Assembly (NCBI GenBank): GCA_041572275.1
Contig: JBFFSQ010000055.1
Location: 1-16,061 of the forward strand
Direction of reading: 5' to 3'
From: JBFFSQ01 sp041572275
GTDB taxonomy: Bacteria; Pseudomonadota; Gammaproteobacteria; SZUA-229
DNA: 16,061 nt
The position numbers and the translations under genes were made by a program. The notes under the pieces were generated by a model. It saw only the letters and a list, made by a program, of their open reading frames with translations, had not been told where the DNA came from and searched no databases. This document shows positions 7,254 to 13,264 of the stretch, in pieces; within the stretch, counting starts at the first letter, position 1; each line of letters begins with the position of its first letter.

Positions 7254-8263
7254 GACGGACTTTTTTGCACTCGGGACATGTTCATGTCTTTGTGTTGAGG
7301 ACTGGGTTTCGCTGGCTTAAAGCAGTGTTCGGGGACCTTGGGGTACTTGCCAAAACCACGGTCTGAAACATGCAGGGCGCAGTCATCGCTGACCCACTTC
7401 AGTAGACCGTTACGGCCGCGACCATGCTGCGCTGTCTGGCAGCTGCTAATACATTGGGCACAGGTGGTACAGGTAAACATTTTGCGTTTCACCGTGCGTG
7501 GCTTTAAACGCATGGGGCAGCTATTGTCACAGGCATTGTTACAGTCCTGGCATTCGCGGGCATGTTGTTCATTGAAGCCGATGACCATGGCTCTTTTGTT
7601 GCCCATCCAGGCCAGGCTCTGGAACACGCCCACGGCACAGGCAAAGCGGCAGAATAAATGGCGAGCAAAGAGGAACTCGATGCTGAGTAAAAAGGTACCC
7701 ACACCGAGAAATATCATCTGGTTACGGGTCAGTTGTGCATTGAACAGGTTGTGATAGATCACATCCGGGGGCAGTAAATACGTGAGGAAGGTCAGTGACC
7801 AGAGGAACGCAAAGAATGCCACCGTTACGAATACGGCCAGCCAGTATTTTTTATTGGGTGTCTGAATGGAGTTGTCCGCCTGTTTTTCCGGCAATGTGTT
7901 TTTTTCCCAGATTGTGGGTTTGCCGCTGGCACGGAGCATGAGCGAATTGATCATTTCCACCACGGAAAAATGAGGGCATAGCCAGCCACAATACAGTCGA
8001 CCAAATTTCCATGCAGTACCAATGACAAGCCCGATGATGAGAAAGATGGGAATGAAAACACGCAGCAAAATTGTGAACGCTGCTTCCAGGGACCCCATGT
8101 TGCCATGCTGGAACTCGGTTAAACCCAAAGTCCAGCTCTGCCCGAATACAATAAAATGACCGAGGTATAAATCGAGACGAAAAATATCCAGCACCGGCGC
8201 AAGTACAAAGCCGGTAAAAAACAGCACTTGAGCATAGCGGCGGGATATCTGTAATGAGCTCAT
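7250..8263 (-). CDS. Membrane 4Fe-4S protein, NapH/NosR-C-terminus/CcoG-like, between norQ and norD
   Basis: A 337-residue inner-membrane iron-sulfur protein with about five membrane segments. Two membrane-adjacent CxxxC motifs, YCGWLCP (Cys92, Cys96) and FCRFAC (Cys205, Cys209), are of the type seen in NapH and NosR. Two ferredoxin-type clusters follow: CQDCNNACDNSCP (Cys238, 241, 245, 249) and CTTCAQCISSC (Cys265, 268, 271, 275). The second lacks the usual final Pro. The segment after residue 280 has further Cys (295, 314). Related proteins pass electrons between the quinol pool and periplasmic or metal-assembly partners. Its place between norQ and norD, overlapping its upstream and downstream neighbours by 4 bases each, points to a role in NOR maturation or electron supply. 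This is inference; it is not one of the core nor genes. Confidence 0.88.
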   Translation of the reverse strand: MSSLQISRRYAQVLFFTGFVLAPVLDIFRLDLYLGHFIVFGQSWTLGLTEFQHGNMGSLEAAFTILLRVFIPIFLIIGLVIGTAWKFGRLYCGWLCPHFSVVEMINSLMLRASGKPTIWEKNTLPEKQADNSIQTPNKKYWLAVFVTVAFFAFLWSLTFLTYLLPPDVIYHNLFNAQLTRNQMIFLGVGTFLLSIEFLFARHLFCRFACAVGVFQSLAWMGNKRAMVIGFNEQHARECQDCNNACDNSCPMRLKPRTVKRKMFTCTTCAQCISSCQTAQHGRGRNGLLKWVSDDCALHVSDRGFGKYPKVPEHCFKPAKPSPQHKDMNMSRVQKSPS

Positions 8264-8670
8264 GGGGACAGGTGATTGGTGCAGCGTGGGCCAATTAATG
8301 GGTAATGGAAATGTTTACCGGCCTGTGCACGGGTGAGACCGACCACACCCAGCAAGATCAGCCCGGCATGAATGCTGGTGAAATAGATAATGATGATGAC
8401 CCAGGTCCAGGCTTGATCAAGGCCGCCAATGAGTATAACCGTGGAGGAAAAGCCAATCAGTAATATACCGGCCCAGACGCTGGCCACCAGCGTTTGTTTA
8501 AGATGGCAGCGAGTTAGTGCAGTGCCGGTAATCTTGTGTCGAGCATTCAGTTGCAGTAACAATAGAAATGCAAGACCCGGCAGAAAAGACAGGTTGAGCA
8601 GATACAGTAACTCAGCTTTGAAGGCCTGGCTACGGCCATCGTTGGTATCAGTCGTATCCGAATGAGGCAT
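8260..8670 (-). CDS. Small three-TM membrane protein, possibly DUF4870-like, in the nor operon
   Basis: A 136-residue protein with a polar N-terminus (1-18) and three membrane segments (about 21-41, 61-82, 88-111), then a short tail ending GKHFHYPLIGP. The topology and the basic/aromatic tail recall DUF4870/Tic20-like small membrane proteins, but I cannot assign it securely. It is not a recognisable NorE, which resembles cytochrome oxidase subunit III and is longer. The ATG has a good GGAGG upstream inside norQ and overlaps the norQ end by 23 bases. Its stop overlaps the start of the 4Fe-4S gene by 4 bases. It is thus locked into the norQ-norD translation unit and probably works with the Fe-S membrane protein. 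Confidence 0.75.
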   Translation of the reverse strand: MPHSDTTDTNDGRSQAFKAELLYLLNLSFLPGLAFLLLLQLNARHKITGTALTRCHLKQTLVASVWAGILLIGFSSTVILIGGLDQAWTWVIIIIYFTSIHAGLILLGVVGLTRAQAGKHFHYPLIGPRCTNHLSP

Positions 8671-9472
8671 GAACGACCTCCATCAGTGCATCTGTAGTTT
8701 CGATATCATCGCTTAACGGTTCAACCAGTGCATTTCGACAGGCTTCAACCGGATCATAACCGGACTGGATCAGTCGTATGGTGTACACCAGGAGTCGGGT
8801 AGATGCCGCTTCTTCCAGATCGTGATCCTTGAGTGCACGCAGTGAATTGGCTAAAGATACCAGGCGTTTGGCCATGGCTTCATCAACACCGGTTTCACCG
8901 ACCAGGATAGTTTGTTCTGCCTTGGCACTGGGAAAATCGAAGCGCATGGCGACAAAACGCTGACGTGTACTCGGTTTCATGCCTTTAAGCAGGTTCTGGT
9001 AGCCGGGGTTATACGACACTACCAGCATAAATTCTTTGGGAGCAACCAGGGTTTCGCCGGTGCGTTCAATCGGCAGGATACGACGATCGTCACTTAAGGG
9101 ATGGATAACGACGGTGGTGTCCTTACGTGCTTCGACGACTTCATCCAGATAACAGATCGCGCCTTCACGAACAGCACGGGTGAGCGGACCATCATTCCAG
9201 TAAGTGGTGCCATCGCCAATCAGGTGACGACCGACTAAATCTGAAGCGGTTAGGTCATCATGACAGGACACGGTATACAGGGGACGGCCCAGGCGTTCGG
9301 CCATATGGGTAATAAAACGGGTTTTGCCACATCCGGTTGGACCCTTGATGAGCAAAGGTAATTGATTATTGTAAGCGTGTTCGAACAGTTCGATTTCATT
9401 ACCATGGGGCAGGTAATAGGGAAGATCCGATTCGGTTTGTATCGGGGTCAGTTCGACCTGTGATTCTTTCAT
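8648..9472 (-). CDS. norQ: NorQ, MoxR-type AAA+ ATPase
   Basis: A 274-residue cytoplasmic ATPase of the NorQ/CbbQ/NirQ group. Walker A is GPTGCGKT (44-51), Walker B is ICYLDE (106-111), sensor 1 is SYNPG (153-157) and an Arg-finger-like STRQRF is at 168-173. Length and motifs fit NorQ closely. Family knowledge: the hexameric ring pairs with the VWA protein NorD to remodel NorCB so that iron can be inserted. Here norQ follows norB after a 190-base gap with a hairpin, and its 3' end overlaps the next gene by 23 bases. A GGAG sits 8 bases before the ATG. No convincing FNR-type box was found in the gap, so expression probably comes by read-through from norCB. Confidence 0.95.
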   Translation of the reverse strand: MKESQVELTPIQTESDLPYYLPHGNEIELFEHAYNNQLPLLIKGPTGCGKTRFITHMAERLGRPLYTVSCHDDLTASDLVGRHLIGDGTTYWNDGPLTRAVREGAICYLDEVVEARKDTTVVIHPLSDDRRILPIERTGETLVAPKEFMLVVSYNPGYQNLLKGMKPSTRQRFVAMRFDFPSAKAEQTILVGETGVDEAMAKRLVSLANSLRALKDHDLEEAASTRLLVYTIRLIQSGYDPVEACRNALVEPLSDDIETTDALMEVVHASFGYD

Positions 9473-9586
9473 GCCTGTCTCCAGAGGGCTTTTTCAGGGG
9501 GCACCTTTCCAGGTGATTAATTTGTTATGTGCTTGTTTGGCTATTGTTTGACTCAATTGTCTCGATTGTTTTTCTGAAAGTTTTTG

Positions 9587-9598
9587 TTTTGATCAAAA
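9587..9598. other. TTTTGATCAAAA palindrome in the norB-norQ gap
   Basis: A perfect 12-base palindrome in the A/T-rich leader of norQ. It joins TTGAT and ATCAA half-sites with no spacer, so it is not a proper FNR box. It is recorded as an unexplained dyad only. Confidence 0.3.
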
Positions 9599-9622
9599 GC
9601 TTTAAGGAAAACAACCTGAGTT

Positions 9623-9647
9623 GCCTGCACACAAACTGCGTGCAGGC
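9623..9647 (-). terminator. Hairpin after norB, possible attenuator or 3'-end stabiliser
   Basis: GCCTGCAC and GTGCAGGC form a G/C-rich 8-bp stem with a 9-base loop, 15 bases after the norB stop. No U-tract follows directly on the minus strand. It may protect the norCB message or partly end it, lowering norQ-norD expression relative to the enzyme subunits. Confidence 0.45.
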
Positions 9648-9662
9648 GGTCAGGATTGAAGC

Positions 9663-11042
9663 TTATGACTCGGTGACTTCTTCACCTTCTACAAAGAAAC
9701 TGATGATATAGAGGACCAGACCAATCAGGAAAATCAGGCCAGCTATTTCACGTAACCAGTAGAACAGTTCAATCTTTTGCTGCACTACCATGAACGGTAA
9801 TGGCTCATCACTGTAGCGTTGCAGCCAAACCTGCAGGATACCTGCACCGGTCAGGAACAGTGTAATGAACACCATTGAGATGGTCATCAACCAGAAGCTC
9901 CACATTTCCACAATCTGTGATTTAGCGCTATTACAGGCGGCGCGACCACGCATCATGGGCATAGAGTAGGAGATCATAGTGATAACAATCATGACATAGG
10001 CACCGTAGAAGGCCATATGACCATGAGCTGCCGTTACCTGAGTACCGTGGGTGAAATAGTTCACCGGTGCCAGTGTGTGCAGGAAGCCCCATACACCTGC
10101 GCCCAGGAAAGCCATTACCGCGGTGCCCAGTGCCCACAGAACAGCCGCTTTATTGGGGTGCTCGCGACGGCGCTGGTTCACCATGTTAAAGGCAAACAGG
10201 GTCATCATGAAGAATGGAATGGGTTCCAGGGCTGAGAAGATCGAGCCAATGGTCTGCCAGTATTCAGGTGTACCAATCCAGTAGAAATGATGACCTGTAC
10301 CCAGGATGCCGGTGATCAATGCCATGGCGATAATGACATACAGCCACTTCTCGATAACTTCACGGTCAACTCCGGTCACTTTGATCAGTACGTAGGCCAG
10401 GATTGCACCCATGATCAGTTCCCATACACCCTCTACCCACAGATGAACAACAAACCACCAGAAGTATTTATCTTTAACCAGGTTTTCCGGGTTGTAGAAA
10501 GAGAACAGGAACAAGACAGCGAGACCGGCCAGGCCCAGTAACAGCACCAGGTTAATGGTAGTTTTACGGCCTTTAAGTACGGTCATGCCAACGTTGTAGA
10601 GGAAGCCCAGGGCAACCACGACTATACCCAGCTTGGTTATGGTCGGTTGTTCCAGGAACTCACGACCCATAGTTGGTAACAGGTCGTTACCGGTGACTGC
10701 AGCCAGAGTGGAATAATTCACCAGCAGGTATGCCGCAACAGTTGCGCCAGCTGCTGCCAGGAAAATCCAGAACAGTGCAATGGCCAATTTTGGACTGTGT
10801 AACTCGGTTTCTGCTTCTTCGGGAATCAGGTAATAAGCTGAACCCATAAAGCCCATCAATAGCCAGACAATGAGGGCATTGGTATGTACCATACGCGCTA
10901 CATTAAATGGAATATGAGGGAACAGGAAGTCACCCACAACATACTGCAGACCCATAATCAGGCCGAACAGTATTTGAGCAACGAACAGGGCAATAGCTGC
11001 AGTAAAATACAGTTTAGCCACTGATTGTGATTGATATTTCAT
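9663..11042 (-). CDS. norB: NorB, catalytic subunit of cytochrome c-type nitric oxide reductase
   Basis: A 459-residue twelve-helix membrane subunit of the heme-copper oxidase superfamily, reducing two NO to N2O at a heme b3/FeB site with electrons from NorC. All expected metal ligands are visible: His53 (VHTNALIVW) and His342 for low-spin heme b, His340 (AAHGH) for heme b3, and His200, His251 and His252 (HLWVEGVWE, GTGHH) for FeB. The NOR-specific glutamates Glu204, Glu208 and Glu273 (ALEPIPFF) are also present. There is no quinol-oxidase N-terminal extension, so this is the short cNOR type rather than qNOR. It starts 18 bases after norC with a GAGGAG ribosome-binding site. The high match to family hallmarks leaves little doubt. 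Confidence 0.98.
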   Translation of the reverse strand: MKYQSQSVAKLYFTAAIALFVAQILFGLIMGLQYVVGDFLFPHIPFNVARMVHTNALIVWLLMGFMGSAYYLIPEEAETELHSPKLAIALFWIFLAAAGATVAAYLLVNYSTLAAVTGNDLLPTMGREFLEQPTITKLGIVVVALGFLYNVGMTVLKGRKTTINLVLLLGLAGLAVLFLFSFYNPENLVKDKYFWWFVVHLWVEGVWELIMGAILAYVLIKVTGVDREVIEKWLYVIIAMALITGILGTGHHFYWIGTPEYWQTIGSIFSALEPIPFFMMTLFAFNMVNQRRREHPNKAAVLWALGTAVMAFLGAGVWGFLHTLAPVNYFTHGTQVTAAHGHMAFYGAYVMIVITMISYSMPMMRGRAACNSAKSQIVEMWSFWLMTISMVFITLFLTGAGILQVWLQRYSDEPLPFMVVQQKIELFYWLREIAGLIFLIGLVLYIISFFVEGEEVTES

Positions 11043-11060
11043 ATGATTCGCTCCTCAGTC

Positions 11061-11495
11061 TTAGCCTTGAATATTTGGTGGCCAGTTAGCATCGTTGATC
11101 TCTGAAGTCCATTTAAGGAATTCAGCCACGGCTTCCAGTTCATCTTGAGATAAATTGAACTGAGGCATGCTACGACGTCCAGGAACGCCCTCTGGGGGTC
11201 GACTTTGAATGAAGCCCATAATGGCTTCTTTACTATTGCCAAAGCGGTTATATACGTTACCAAGCTCAGGTGCATAGTATGCGCCTTCGCCCATTAATGT
11301 ATGACAACCGATGCAATTATTGTCTTCCCACACCTTCTTGCCCAGGGCAACCTGCTCGGTAATGTTTTCGCGGTGATCACGCTCAGGCAATGCCCCCATC
11401 GTATCGAAGGTCAATGCGATCAGCATGAGTGCGAAAAAAACACTACCACCGTAGAAGATGTTCCTCGCTGTAGTTTTGGTGAAAGCTCCACTCAT
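11061..11495 (-). CDS. norC: NorC, c-type cytochrome subunit of nitric oxide reductase
   Basis: A 144-residue membrane-anchored monoheme cytochrome c, the electron entry subunit of cNOR. An N-terminal membrane anchor lies at about 12-30, with the heme domain in the periplasm. The heme motif CIGCH is at 61-65, followed by the typical TLMGEGAYYAPEL, and the axial Met is Met110 in RSMPQFNLS. Length matches the family. The ATG is preceded by GAGGGA at a slightly long spacing. It is the first gene of the norCBQ-(136aa)-(4Fe-4S)-norD operon, with an FNR/DNR-type promoter about 70 bases upstream. Confidence 0.97.
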   Translation of the reverse strand: MSGAFTKTTARNIFYGGSVFFALMLIALTFDTMGALPERDHRENITEQVALGKKVWEDNNCIGCHTLMGEGAYYAPELGNVYNRFGNSKEAIMGFIQSRPPEGVPGRRSMPQFNLSQDELEAVAEFLKWTSEINDANWPPNIQG

Positions 11496-11562
11496 TTTTT
11501 GTTTCCCTCACAGGGTTTTTGGATGGTGGACGGATTATTACACGGGCACAAGTAAATATGGT

Positions 11563-11576
11563 TTGATGTACGTCAA
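11563..11576 (-). promoter_or_regulatory. FNR/DNR-type dyad of the norCB promoter
   Basis: The minus strand reads TTGACGTACATCAA, 9 of 10 conserved positions of TTGAT-N4-ATCAA and one of the two or three best sites in the window. AATAAT (11539 to 11534) is centred 33 bases downstream, close to the class II position. The predicted transcript begins near 11527, about 32 bases before norC. Confidence 0.8.
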
Positions 11577-11619
11577 GCGTAAAATTTTATACTGTTATAT
11601 AAGCGGTTTTTAATACGGG

Positions 11620-11651
11620 CATATTCGAGCTGTTATAACAGCTCGAATATG
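11620..11651 (-). terminator. 32-base perfect palindrome between bacteriohemerythrin and norC
   Basis: The whole interval equals its own reverse complement (left arm CATATTCGAGCTGTTA). It lies about 70 bases after the bacteriohemerythrin stop and 43 bases upstream of the norC FNR box. As RNA it makes a roughly 14-bp stem. No direct U-tract follows on the minus strand. The likeliest role is insulation of the nor promoter from upstream transcription; a DNA-binding dyad is an alternative. Confidence 0.55.
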
Positions 11652-11722
11652 AAAAAATATTTATGAAATGAAAACGGTATTAGTGAATTAAAATTTTATT
11701 GTATTAACGAGCACTTATTTTA

Positions 11723-12298
11723 TTATTTGATGCCCTTGTCGTGTAAGAAAGGGGCATAATCCTGGTCGCTACCATTGATGTGATTGATGAGCCAGGTTTT
11801 TAAAAACAGGGTGACATTATCAATGGTGCGTGTTTTATCAATACGGTATTCATTAATAAACTGTGTAACCTGTTGCACCATTTGCTCATGTTGCTGTTTA
11901 TGCTCTTCAAAGTCGGGATAATTATTGTCACGCATCATGTCTTCTTCGCGAGCAAAATGATATTTGGTGTAATCAACCAGATCATTCAGGGTTTTTTCGA
12001 TGAGTTCATCATCAGTGTGATAGTGAGCAGCAGTTTGTAACTGATTGATCATGCCGAGCAGTTTCTTGTGATCATTATCGATGCTATCAATACCAACGCT
12101 CAGTGAATCATTCCATTCGACAAAACGTTTACCAACGATTTTGTCATGAATAAAGGGTACAACCGCCAGTACAGCAATCAGAATCCAGGGCAGTGGATGG
12201 GTAAAGCCCAGCATAAAACCCAGCACAATCATAACCAGCAGGGCCATGATTATGGCAGATAACAGGAACATGCTAATGCCTTTGGTTAGCGTGGACAT
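11723..12298 (-). CDS. Membrane-anchored bacteriohemerythrin
   Basis: A 191-residue protein with two N-terminal membrane segments (about 9-31 and 36-51), then a complete hemerythrin domain (about 58-188). All seven classical di-iron ligands are visible: His77 (DNDHKKLL), His114 and Glu118 (HFAREE), His133 and His137 (EEHKQQHEQ), and His173 and Asp178 (HINGSD). Hemerythrins bind O2 reversibly, and some react with NO. Membrane anchoring may place the domain next to membrane respiratory enzymes such as NOR. Both membrane segments would put the domain back in the cytoplasm if the N-terminus is cytoplasmic. A GGGAG precedes the ATG. An FNR-like box lies about 80 bases upstream and a 32-base palindrome downstream, so the gene probably forms its own unit. 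Confidence 0.93.
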   Translation of the reverse strand: MSTLTKGISMFLLSAIIMALLVMIVLGFMLGFTHPLPWILIAVLAVVPFIHDKIVGKRFVEWNDSLSVGIDSIDNDHKKLLGMINQLQTAAHYHTDDELIEKTLNDLVDYTKYHFAREEDMMRDNNYPDFEEHKQQHEQMVQQVTQFINEYRIDKTRTIDNVTLFLKTWLINHINGSDQDYAPFLHDKGIK

Positions 12299-12372
12299 TG
12301 AAGTACTCCCGGTGTGTTAATTAGGTTGATAGGGCGGCTGCTTAAGCTTAATGAATAGTTATATGTTCTAAA

Positions 12373-12386
12373 CTGATGTAGGTCAA
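12373..12386 (-). promoter_or_regulatory. FNR/DNR-like dyad upstream of bacteriohemerythrin
   Basis: The minus strand reads TTGACCTACATCAG, 8 of 10 conserved positions of TTGAT-N4-ATCAA, and shares TACATCA with the norC and nnrS boxes. The -10 region at the expected spacing (TAAGCT, 12350 to 12345) is poor, so the promoter assignment is weaker than for the other four. Confidence 0.6.
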
Positions 12387-12459
12387 TTTGAATTAAGGTT
12401 ATCTATGAATTAATTCACAAGGCATAAAAGCAGTTTGGCGGGTATAAAGGTGGTTGTGT

Positions 12460-12648
12460 TTATCGGGGTAGCCAGAACATCATAATAAAGGTAAACACGG
12501 TCAGTGCAATAAAGAACAGAATGAAGTTACGCTGTTTATGAGACGAATGGCCTCGCTTTTGGTAATGGGAGGGGGCTTTGCATTCGGGGCAGAATTCGAC
12601 ATCATCCGCAATCTCGGCGCCACAATACATACAGTGAACTTTTGACAT
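12460..12648 (-). CDS. Small zinc-ribbon protein with C-terminal membrane anchor
   Basis: A 62-residue protein. An N-terminal zinc ribbon (CMYCGAEI, Cys6 and Cys9; FCPECKAP, Cys20 and Cys23) is followed by a basic, Ser/His/Lys-rich linker (28-40) and a single hydrophobic helix (about 41-60) ending PR. This layout is that of a tail-anchored protein with a cytoplasmic metal-binding head. The regular codon structure and four correctly spaced cysteines support a real gene, although no clear ribosome-binding site is seen before the ATG. It is upstream of bacteriohemerythrin but separated by 161 bases that contain the FNR-like box, so co-transcription is possible but not required. I do not know a function; small zinc-ribbon proteins of this type are common and mostly uncharacterised. 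Confidence 0.75.
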   Translation of the reverse strand: MSKVHCMYCGAEIADDVEFCPECKAPSHYQKRGHSSHKQRNFILFFIALTVFTFIMMFWLPR

Positions 12649-12782
12649 GAGTTATACATCACTATTATTCCAGTGGTGACAAGTGTATCAAACTCTATAG
12701 CGGTAAAAACTGATTCAGGACAATATCAATATTCAAATCTATGGCTGTCACAGTTGTCACTATCTTTGGAGATTAAAAAACA

Positions 12783-13247
12783 ATGTGTAAATTTTGCTGG
12801 ACGTTAGTCGTTGTAATCAGTCTTGTTCTGTCGGGACTCGTGTATAAATTTATCATCAGTGGTGAAACAGTGGCCGCATCTGATGGCCGTCAGGCCTTAT
12901 TACTGGAGCCGGGAGAACGAGACCTGGTACTGATGGAAATGCGTGCATTTTTACAATCCGTGCAGCAGATTATTGCCAGTGATGATATGGATCAGGTGGT
13001 GGTTGCAGCGAAGGCTGTGGGTGCAGCAGCACAAAATAGTGTCCCGGCTTCGCTGGTTAAAAAATTACCCATCGAGTTTAAACAGCTGGGTTTTGATACG
13101 CATCAGAAATTTGATCAACTGGCACTGGATGCCGCCTCCTTTGGCAGTCGTGAAGAGGTCCTGGCGCAATTATCTGAATTGATGAAAAACTGTGTGGCCT
13201 GCCACAGTGTTTATCGGATTGATTCAGTGATGCCGACCAGTATGTGA
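12783..13247 (+). CDS. Membrane-anchored c-type cytochrome with C-terminal heme (class II, cytochrome c'/c556-like)
   Basis: A 154-residue protein with an N-terminal hydrophobic anchor or signal (about 6-26), then a helical domain and the heme motif CVACH at 137-141 near the C-terminus. This is the arrangement of class II cytochromes (c', c556), whose four-helix bundle can bind NO at a five-coordinate heme. The first helix (GERDLVLMEMRAFLQSVQQI, about 44-63) is amphipathic, as expected. No consensus signal-peptidase site is obvious, so it may stay membrane-tethered in the periplasm. Two cysteines, Cys2 and Cys5, precede the anchor. It is transcribed opposite to the denitrification genes, with GGAG upstream of the ATG and a terminator over its stop codon. 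A role in NO binding or detoxification is inferred from family and context. Confidence 0.8.
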   Translation: MCKFCWTLVVVISLVLSGLVYKFIISGETVAASDGRQALLLEPGERDLVLMEMRAFLQSVQQIIASDDMDQVVVAAKAVGAAAQNSVPASLVKKLPIEFKQLGFDTHQKFDQLALDAASFGSREEVLAQLSELMKNCVACHSVYRIDSVMPTSM

Positions 13248-13264
13248 GTGGCTCACATCTTTTT
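13242..13264 (+). terminator. Intrinsic terminator of the cytochrome gene, overlapping both stop codons
   Basis: ATGTGAG and CTCACAT pair over a TGG loop and are followed by CTTTTT, a short but proper U-tract on the plus strand. The hairpin starts inside the last codons of the cytochrome gene and contains its TGA. The U-tract reaches the stop codon of the convergent glutamate dehydrogenase gene. Confidence 0.65.

Noticed and set aside
7338..7754. Plus-strand open frame of 138 codons
   Set aside because: It is antisense to the Cys-rich part of the 4Fe-4S gene, whose eight ordered cluster cysteines show the minus frame is real.
7851..8294. Minus-strand open frame of 147 codons in another frame
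   Set aside because: Shadow of the start of the 4Fe-4S gene; the composition is unlike a folded protein and it crosses the overlap of two better-supported genes.
8260..8670. Assignment of the 136-residue protein as NorE
   Set aside because: NorE resembles cytochrome oxidase subunit III with more helices and greater length; neither is seen here.
9587..9598. TTTTGATCAAAA read as an FNR box for norQ
   Set aside because: The half-sites abut with no 4-base spacer, so it does not match the FNR/DNR site; kept only as an unexplained dyad.
11039..11275. Minus-strand open frame of 78 codons spanning the norC-norB junction
   Set aside because: Out-of-frame with both norC (CIGCH, Met ligand) and norB (all heme ligands), which account for the DNA fully.
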